Assembly (NCBI GenBank): GCA_015711875.1
Contig: MU158532.1
Location: 7,928-13,547, forward strand
Origin: Candidatus Solincola jinzensis
GTDB lineage: Bacteria > Actinomycetota > Geothermincolia > Geothermincolales > RBG-13-55-18
Length of the DNA: 5,620 nucleotides
Reading direction: 5' to 3'
The notes under the pieces were generated by a model. It saw nothing but the letters and a program-made list of their open reading frames with translations. It was not told where the DNA came from and did not search any database. A program made the translations under genes and the position numbers. How positions within the stretch are numbered: position 1 is the first letter of the stretch; every line of letters begins with the position of its first letter. This document shows positions 1-3,080 of this stretch, piece after piece.

Positions 1-26
1 CGGGATCGCTCGTCCTCGTCATACAT
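1..26 (-). CDS. Possible 5' end of a gene running off the left edge (partial)
   Basis: An ATG at 24-26 opens a minus-strand frame that stays open to the window edge and reads MYDEDERS. AGGA at 32-35 sits 5 nt upstream, an acceptable ribosome binding site. The same frame also has upstream GTG (48-50) and TTG (54-56) starts, which would add IVDVAGRNK-type residues and look plausibly coding, so the true start is uncertain. Only eight codons are visible from the ATG, too few to name a family. A perfect TATAAT at 119-124 and a short leader ORF lie upstream in the same orientation, which supports a gene start here. It could equally be chance. Confidence 0.35.
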
Positions 27-33
27 CTTGTTC

Positions 34-63
34 CTACCGGCGACGTCCACAATCAATGTCCAT
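34..63 (-). CDS. Possible 9-codon leader ORF (MDIDCGRRR)
   Basis: An ATG at 61-63 is preceded at 5 nt by GGAG (69-72), the best ribosome binding site in the region. The frame encodes MDIDCGRRR and stops with TAG at 34-36. That stop overlaps the AGGA used by the putative downstream ATG at 24-26, an arrangement typical of translational coupling or a leader peptide. The last three sense codons are all Arg (CGT, CGC, CGG). If the downstream gene instead starts at TTG 54-56 or GTG 48-50, the two frames overlap. Seen: the ORF, its Shine-Dalgarno site and the stop. Inferred: any regulatory role. Confidence 0.3.
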   Translation of the reverse strand: MDIDCGRRR

Positions 64-73
64 GCCTTCTCCG

Positions 74-94
74 CCCCTCCCCTTCCCCCGCCCC
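74..94 (-). other. G-quadruplex motif in a putative 5' leader
   Basis: The minus strand has four consecutive G-runs of 4, 5, 4 and 4 separated by loops of 1 (C), 2 (AA) and 1 (A) nt. This satisfies the strictest intramolecular G-quadruplex pattern. It starts about 25 nt downstream of a TATAAT box at 119-124 and ends one base before the GGAG ribosome binding site of the leader ORF. If transcribed leftward it would lie in the 5' untranslated RNA, where a folded quadruplex could hide the ribosome binding site. The motif is certain; folding and function are inferred. Confidence 0.6.
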
Positions 95-118
95 GCGGCC
101 CAACCGCCTTCCCCGGCC

Positions 119-124
119 ATTATA
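119..124 (-). promoter_or_regulatory. Candidate -10 box (TATAAT) for the left-edge gene
   Basis: The minus strand reads a perfect TATAAT here, the only exact consensus -10 hexamer I noticed in the non-coding regions. No good -35 lies 16-18 nt upstream (the position holds GCGTAT). A second AT-rich hexamer, TATAAA, sits at 139-144. Initiation about 7 nt downstream would give a leader of roughly 85 nt to the ATG at 26, containing the G-quadruplex motif and the leader ORF. Confidence 0.3.
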
Positions 125-350
125 TGCCCTGGCGCCCCTTTATACGCGGGCCTCGCGGCCACCGCATAGGCAAGGTTCCCGGTGCCCCTCCTGCGTCTCC
201 GTCCCGACCATGCACCTCGTAGCGGGACACGCGACACCGCGACACCGGCCTCGCCCGCCCGGCGCACGCGGGCAGCGGGCTTCCCCATCAAGTGCGAGGT
301 TGCGGAATGAGGGTGATTAACGTCCTGCGCACCATGCGATAACCGGGCGA

Positions 351-364
351 CCGGCAGAAGCCGG
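351..364 (-). terminator. Weak hairpin just after the lipoprotein stop
   Basis: On the minus strand, 4 nt after the TGA of the lipoprotein gene, CCGGC-TTCT-GCCGG forms a 5-bp GC stem with a 4-nt loop. It is not followed by a T-run, so it is at best a weak or factor-assisted terminator, or simply a 3'-end stabilising stem. Confidence 0.2.
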
Positions 365-368
365 ATTC

Positions 369-1286
369 TCAAGGCAGGGTTATCTGCACCGGCTCGCCAT
401 AGCCTTTATAGAGGAGGAAGCCGCTCACCTGAAAGGACATGTCGGCCATGGCATCGTCCTCCCCGAGGGGCCCGGTGAGATCCGTGACCTTGCCCTCATA
501 GAAGAACTCCACTTCTTCTATCCTTTTGCTCTCCTTGTAAACCACTACGTAGACGTTGAAGCTGGGCAGGACCTTCTCCAACCCCTGAAGTTCCTGCTCT
601 TTCTTCTTCCACTCCTCTCCCGCGTAGAGCTTCTGCGCGGCCTCCTTGACCGCCTGAAGATAGGCGCTTCCCGGCTTAAGCACGTAGGAGGCCACTTCCG
701 CGTCCTCCTCCGCCGGCGTCACCGTCTCCGCGTGTTCGACCCAGTTGATCACATCCTCCGGCAACAAACCCATGACGTTCATGTCCAGGAGAACCTCGGA
801 GGGGTCGAAGGGCACCTGATGCCACCCCTCGGGGTCCTGGCAATAGAACACACCGTCAGCGAGGAAGGTCTCCTGGCTTTTCCCCTCCGGGATCAGGGCC
901 GGGGGCATGTCGGATGTATCCATGTTCTTCAAGTCTATGAGCATGTGAGACTTGGACGTTCCCCCGCCCGCCTGGTGTTCCGCCTTGTAGGGCATCCCTA
1001 CTCCCCCCTTGAACACCGGCTCCGCGCCGGGAACCTCGGGTTCCAGCAGGTTGAAGCTGATCTCGCCCTCCACGCGGTAGGAAACCACCTTCATCGCCTC
1101 CACTGTCGCGGCAAGCGGTCCCTCGGCGACCCCTTCATCCTGCTCGATCTCCTGCCCGTTCTCCGGGGCTTTTCCGCCGTTCTCCTCCGCCGGAAGCTCT
1201 CCGCCACAGGCCAGGTTCGAGAGCATCAGCACGGCGATGAGCAGCGCGAGGAGCGGAAGCATGATCGACAGCCTTCTCGCCTCCAT
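369..1286 (-). CDS. Secreted lipoprotein with a probable LolA/LppX-like fold
   Basis: This 305-residue protein is likely exported and lipid-anchored on the outer face of the membrane. Residues 1-26 form a signal peptide (MEARR, then a Leu/Ile/Ala-rich core) ending at Cys27 in the context SNLAC-GG. The -3 residue is Asn where Leu is usual, so the lipobox is imperfect. An acidic, Gly/Pro-rich linker covers about 28-55. The mature domain, about 56-305, begins with an AxxxMKxVxSYRVEGEISF-like strand and alternates beta strands with a Lys/Glu-rich helix at about 208-240. It resembles DUF6612/LppX/LprG-type lipoproteins, many of which bind lipids or hydrophobic ligands; that assignment rests on overall pattern, not a catalytic motif. 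The ATG is preceded by AAAGGAG at 6 nt. It lies 460 bp from the next gene, so it probably has its own promoter. Its ligand is unknown. Confidence 0.9.
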   Translation of the reverse strand: MEARRLSIMLPLLALLIAVLMLSNLACGGELPAEENGGKAPENGQEIEQDEGVAEGPLAATVEAMKVVSYRVEGEISFNLLEPEVPGAEPVFKGGVGMPYKAEHQAGGGTSKSHMLIDLKNMDTSDMPPALIPEGKSQETFLADGVFYCQDPEGWHQVPFDPSEVLLDMNVMGLLPEDVINWVEHAETVTPAEEDAEVASYVLKPGSAYLQAVKEAAQKLYAGEEWKKKEQELQGLEKVLPSFNVYVVVYKESKRIEEVEFFYEGKVTDLTGPLGEDDAMADMSFQVSGFLLYKGYGEPVQITLP

Positions 1287-1292
1287 CCCTCT

Positions 1293-1299
1293 CTCCTTT
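1293..1299 (-). promoter_or_regulatory. Ribosome binding site of the lipoprotein gene
   Basis: AAAGGAG on the minus strand lies 6 nt before the ATG at 1284-1286, which fixes that start over the internal Met9. Confidence 0.8.
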
Positions 1300-1526
1300 C
1301 ATCCCTGGTACCTGTCTCGCGATCCACCTGTAGGTCGACGAACGGTGTTCTCTGTGGCGTCTTATCTTTCCACGCCCGCCCATCTCCGACCTGCCAGCGA
1401 CGCCCACGGAAACGAGTCGCGAAAACCCGTCGTCACCCCTTCCAACGCGCCACAGCACGCCGCATCTACAGGCAGGGCTCCCGGAGCGGGCGTGCCTCCA
1501 TTAATACCGGTAAGGGGAAGAGGGGA

Positions 1527-1538
1527 GGCTCATGAGCC
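1527..1538. promoter_or_regulatory. Perfect 12-bp palindrome, possible operator
   Basis: GGCTCATGAGCC is a perfect inverted repeat about 240 bp upstream of the lipoprotein ATG. Its size and symmetry would suit a dimeric regulator, but it is far from the gene and no promoter is visible beside it. It could also be chance in GC-rich DNA. Confidence 0.25.
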
Positions 1539-1682
1539 CCGCAGGGCGCGGGTTCGCTGACCTAGCAGGGACATGAAAACACAGGAGGCCTTGACGGAAC
1601 CGGCGCCACGATGATGCTTGCTCCTTCAGCCACGCGCCAAGGGGCATGCGCGGCGGGCTCGGTGCCATCCATGCTTTGTCCA

Positions 1683-1699
1683 CGACCATTTCATGGCCG
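1683..1699 (-). terminator. Hairpin downstream of the oxidoreductase gene
   Basis: The minus strand reads CGGCCAT-GAA-ATGGTCG, a 7-bp stem (one G-T pair) with a 3-nt loop, about 47 nt after the oxidoreductase stop codon. No T-run follows, so intrinsic termination is uncertain. Confidence 0.25.
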
Positions 1700-1746
1700 G
1701 ACGAAAAGTCTCTTAACAACAATGGGTGACGAGCTACAATGACGGT

Positions 1747-2409
1747 TCAGCGCTCCGTGACCTCGGCCTGGTTGGAGTAGCCGCGGCTCTCCCAGTAACC
1801 CTCGTAATCGCCCGAGATGACCTCGATGGAGGTAAGCCACTTTATCCACTTGTAGCCGAGGCGGTCCGGCACCACCAGGCGTACCGGGAAGCCCTGTTCC
1901 ACCGGGAGGGGCTCGCCGTTCACCTCGTAGGCCAGCAGGGGATCGGTCTCTTCGATGTCGGCCAGGGTCAGGGAGGTGGTATAGCCACCTGGTGATGCGA
2001 AGACCACGTTGTCCGCCTCCTCCAGTACCCCCGCCATATCCAGCAGGTCGGCGAGCCTCACGCCCTTCCATAGCGCCGTCTCCGTCCACCCTTCGACGCA
2101 AGGCAAGTCCACCAGCCTTTCCTCCGCCTCCATGGCCAGAAGGTCGTCGTAGCCCAGGGAAAGGACCTCGCGGACCTTTCCGCTCACCGTCAGGGAATAG
2201 CTCGCGAGGTCGATCGTGGGCTGACCTTCGGCGGTGCGCACGCGCATCTTCTCCGTGGGCGTGACCTCCACTGCCTGTCCCTCGGGCATCTCCAGCCGCG
2301 TTTTCTCCTCCCCGCTCCGGGCCTTGAGGTATACGGCCACCACCAGCAGGAGGATGGCCACCATAGCCACCGACCCGTACCTGCGCACGATGCCCGCAAA
2401 CTTGTCCAT
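1747..2409 (-). CDS. Membrane-anchored molybdopterin-dependent oxidoreductase (sulfite oxidase/YedY superfamily)
   Basis: This 220-residue protein carries one oxidoreductase molybdopterin-binding domain of the sulfite oxidase/YedY fold. Residues 11-29 form a single membrane segment, preceded by Arg9-Arg10, with a linker to about residue 60. The domain (about 63-198) shows Cys104 in LPCVEGW, the position of the Cys that ligates molybdenum in this superfamily. It then shows GGYTTSLTLADI, LLAYEVNGEPLP and FPVRLVVPDRLGYKWIKWL, which form the conserved cofactor-binding part. There is no heme domain and no separate dimerisation domain, so it is the short single-domain type; its substrate and electron partner cannot be read from sequence. 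The catalytic domain probably faces outward. The ATG at 2407-2409 is chosen because the membrane segment follows directly, but it lacks a clear ribosome binding site; a TTG at 2577 would add 56 unconvincing residues. No molybdenum-cofactor genes or membrane partner are in the window. Confidence 0.93.
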   Translation of the reverse strand: MDKFAGIVRRYGSVAMVAILLLVVAVYLKARSGEEKTRLEMPEGQAVEVTPTEKMRVRTAEGQPTIDLASYSLTVSGKVREVLSLGYDDLLAMEAEERLVDLPCVEGWTETALWKGVRLADLLDMAGVLEEADNVVFASPGGYTTSLTLADIEETDPLLAYEVNGEPLPVEQGFPVRLVVPDRLGYKWIKWLTSIEVISGDYEGYWESRGYSNQAEVTER

Positions 2410-2579
2410 GAGAACAGGGTACCGTTTCCCGCTAGGGTCTATGCTGATAAAGGTCAATACGGCAACGCGCGCCGTTTGTATGGCACAAGTGTCCTTCCCG
2501 GGATAGATGGATACGTCTTTATGCCGTTCATCGGGCCGCTGGAAGGCTGACCGGGGGAAGAAAGGATGTTCGCTCAAAC

Positions 2580-2696
2580 CCCGGCTATTTCCATGCGAGC
2601 TGGGCTTTCTGGTGGACTTGGGTTTAGGCTAAGGGGACTCCATTCTTTTAGCCATCCGGCAATTCCTATGCGGTCAGGGCTTTCTGGTGGACAAGG
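2580..2696 (-). repeat. Two-copy 42-bp direct repeat with a 75-bp period
   Basis: Copies at 2655-2696 and 2580-2621 match at 33 of 42 positions, including an uninterrupted 16-base block (GTCCACCAGAAAGCCC) that runs from one base inside each copy's third codon position onward. Read on the minus strand in one frame they give PCPPESPDRIGIAG and PSPPESPARMEIAG. Six of the nine differences fall at third codon positions, as expected if the sequence was once translated. The 33-bp spacer carries an inverted repeat, GGCTAA and TTAGCC (2627-2653, 15-nt loop). I do not recognise the repeat as a known element. Confidence 0.7.
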
Positions 2697-2796
2697 GACC
2701 ACGGAGCTCGCAAACGGGCATTCTGGCCCGGGCGCCGAGGCAACTAGACCAATGCTCAAAGCAGCAATCATACTGCGCGGGACGCCATGCGGCCAT
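2674..2796 (-). CDS. Possible 40-residue Cys-rich small protein
   Basis: An ATG at 2794-2796 is preceded at 6 nt by AGGAG within GAGGAG, as good as the sites of the certain genes. The frame runs 40 codons, starting MAAWRPAQYDCC and ending GPLSTRKP, with Cys at 11, 12, 19 and 29. It has no signal peptide or membrane segment. Its end runs into the first copy of the 42-bp repeat, in a different frame from the one where the repeat copies look related. I do not recognise the sequence. It may be a real small protein, a leader ORF or chance. Confidence 0.25.
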   Translation of the reverse strand: MAAWRPAQYDCCFEHWSSCLGARARMPVCELRGPLSTRKP

Positions 2797-2953
2797 ACGG
2801 AGCTCCTCGCCGACGCGCCTCCCGCCTTTCTCTCTTACCTCGCCGGAGCGCGATTTTCCAACCTCCACAAACGGCGATCATCCCGCGAGCCCTTTGCCGT
2901 TACCGCCCGCATCATCCGCAAACCCGCTCGACCCCGCGCTACGGGCGCCGGGC

Positions 2954-3000
2954 AGTATAAGCGCGGGCGGTCATATATCGTTGTTTGACGCGGAATACAA
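2954..3000 (-). promoter_or_regulatory. Candidate leftward promoter region after the surface-protein terminator
   Basis: On the minus strand TTGTAT (2995-3000) and TATATG (2972-2977) are 17 nt apart, a weak sigma-70-like pair. TATACT at 2954-2959 matches the -10 consensus at five of six positions but has no -35. Transcription from here would cover the repeats and the small ORF and give the oxidoreductase a leader of more than 500 nt. Confidence 0.25.
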
Positions 3001-3003
3001 GAT

Positions 3004-3024
3004 ATCGCGTGAAGCGATCTTTTT
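3004..3024 (+). terminator. Weak terminator for rightward transcription
   Basis: On the plus strand ATCGC-GTGAA-GCGAT forms a 5-bp stem followed by C and five T residues (3020-3024). The stem is short, though a bulged extension (GA on the left, TC on the right) is possible. It would stop plus-strand transcripts before they run antisense into the surface protein gene. Confidence 0.35.
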
Positions 3025-3038
3025 AATTGGAAAGCGAA

Positions 3039-3063
3039 GGGAGGAGGGCTGTGCCCTCCTCCC
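3039..3063 (-). terminator. Strong terminator hairpin of the surface protein gene
   Basis: On the minus strand an 11-bp perfect GC-rich stem (GGGAGGAGGGC and its complement) closes a 3-nt loop, ACA, starting 17 nt after the surface-protein stop codon. It is followed by the T-rich TTCGCTTTCC. The stem is very stable, though the T-run is interrupted. Confidence 0.8.
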
Positions 3064-3080
3064 CCGGTCCGCCGAGAGGC

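Larger units (their letters stand above)
64..368. other. Non-coding gap left of the lipoprotein gene
   Basis: I find no convincing gene here. Long open frames on the minus strand start from TTG without a ribosome binding site and give Arg/Gly/Ala-rich sequence typical of random GC-rich DNA. The gap holds the TATAAT box, the G-quadruplex motif, a two-copy tandem octamer (GCGACACC at 231-238 and 239-246), and a small hairpin just after the lipoprotein stop codon. Confidence 0.6.
1287..1746. other. 460-bp gap between oxidoreductase and lipoprotein genes
   Basis: I find no supported gene here. The gap should hold the lipoprotein promoter, but I see no good TTGACA/TATAAT pair; the nearest candidate is a GATAAG about 60 nt upstream of the ATG with no matching -35. 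Other content is a perfect 12-bp palindrome at 1527-1538, a hairpin at 1683-1699 after the oxidoreductase, and a short minus-strand stretch (1621-1662) whose translation resembles a peptide repeat at 2580-2696. Confidence 0.55.
2410..3080. other. 670-bp gap between surface protein and oxidoreductase genes
   Basis: I find no well-supported gene here. The gap holds, from right to left, a strong leftward terminator, a small hairpin with a T-run that would stop rightward transcription, a candidate promoter around 2954-3000, a possible 40-codon ORF, and two diverged copies of a 42-bp repeat separated by a hairpin. The stretch just before the oxidoreductase ATG has a TTGACC on the minus strand at about 2452-2457 but no matching -10. 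The plus-strand 140-codon frame at 2566-2988 is Arg/Gly/Pro-rich, has no properly spaced ribosome binding site, and is not called. Confidence 0.55.

Noticed and set aside
231..246. Two-copy GCGACACC tandem octamer
   Set aside because: Too short and only two copies in GC-rich DNA; likely chance.
34..372. 112-codon minus-strand frame left of the lipoprotein gene
   Set aside because: TTG start with no ribosome binding site and low-complexity Arg/Gly sequence; only its last nine codons have a usable start.
732..1535. 267-codon plus-strand open frame
   Set aside because: It is antisense to the lipoprotein gene, which has a signal peptide, Cys27 and a good ribosome binding site; the plus-strand product is His/Arg/Leu-rich without domains.
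2410..2577. 56-codon N-terminal extension of the oxidoreductase from a TTG
   Set aside because: It would put a non-hydrophobic, unconvincing stretch before the membrane anchor and has no ribosome binding site.
2580..2696. CRISPR array or integron attC site
   Set aside because: Only two diverged copies, no uniform spacers, no cas or integrase genes, and no attC core sites.
2715..2730. CGGGC/GCCCG hairpin
   Set aside because: Five-bp stem without a T-run or context; such stems are common at this GC content.
2566..2988. 140-codon plus-strand open frame over the repeats
   Set aside because: GAAAGG abuts the ATG with no spacing, the product is Arg/Gly/Pro-rich, and codon-level conservation of the repeats supports the minus-strand frame instead.
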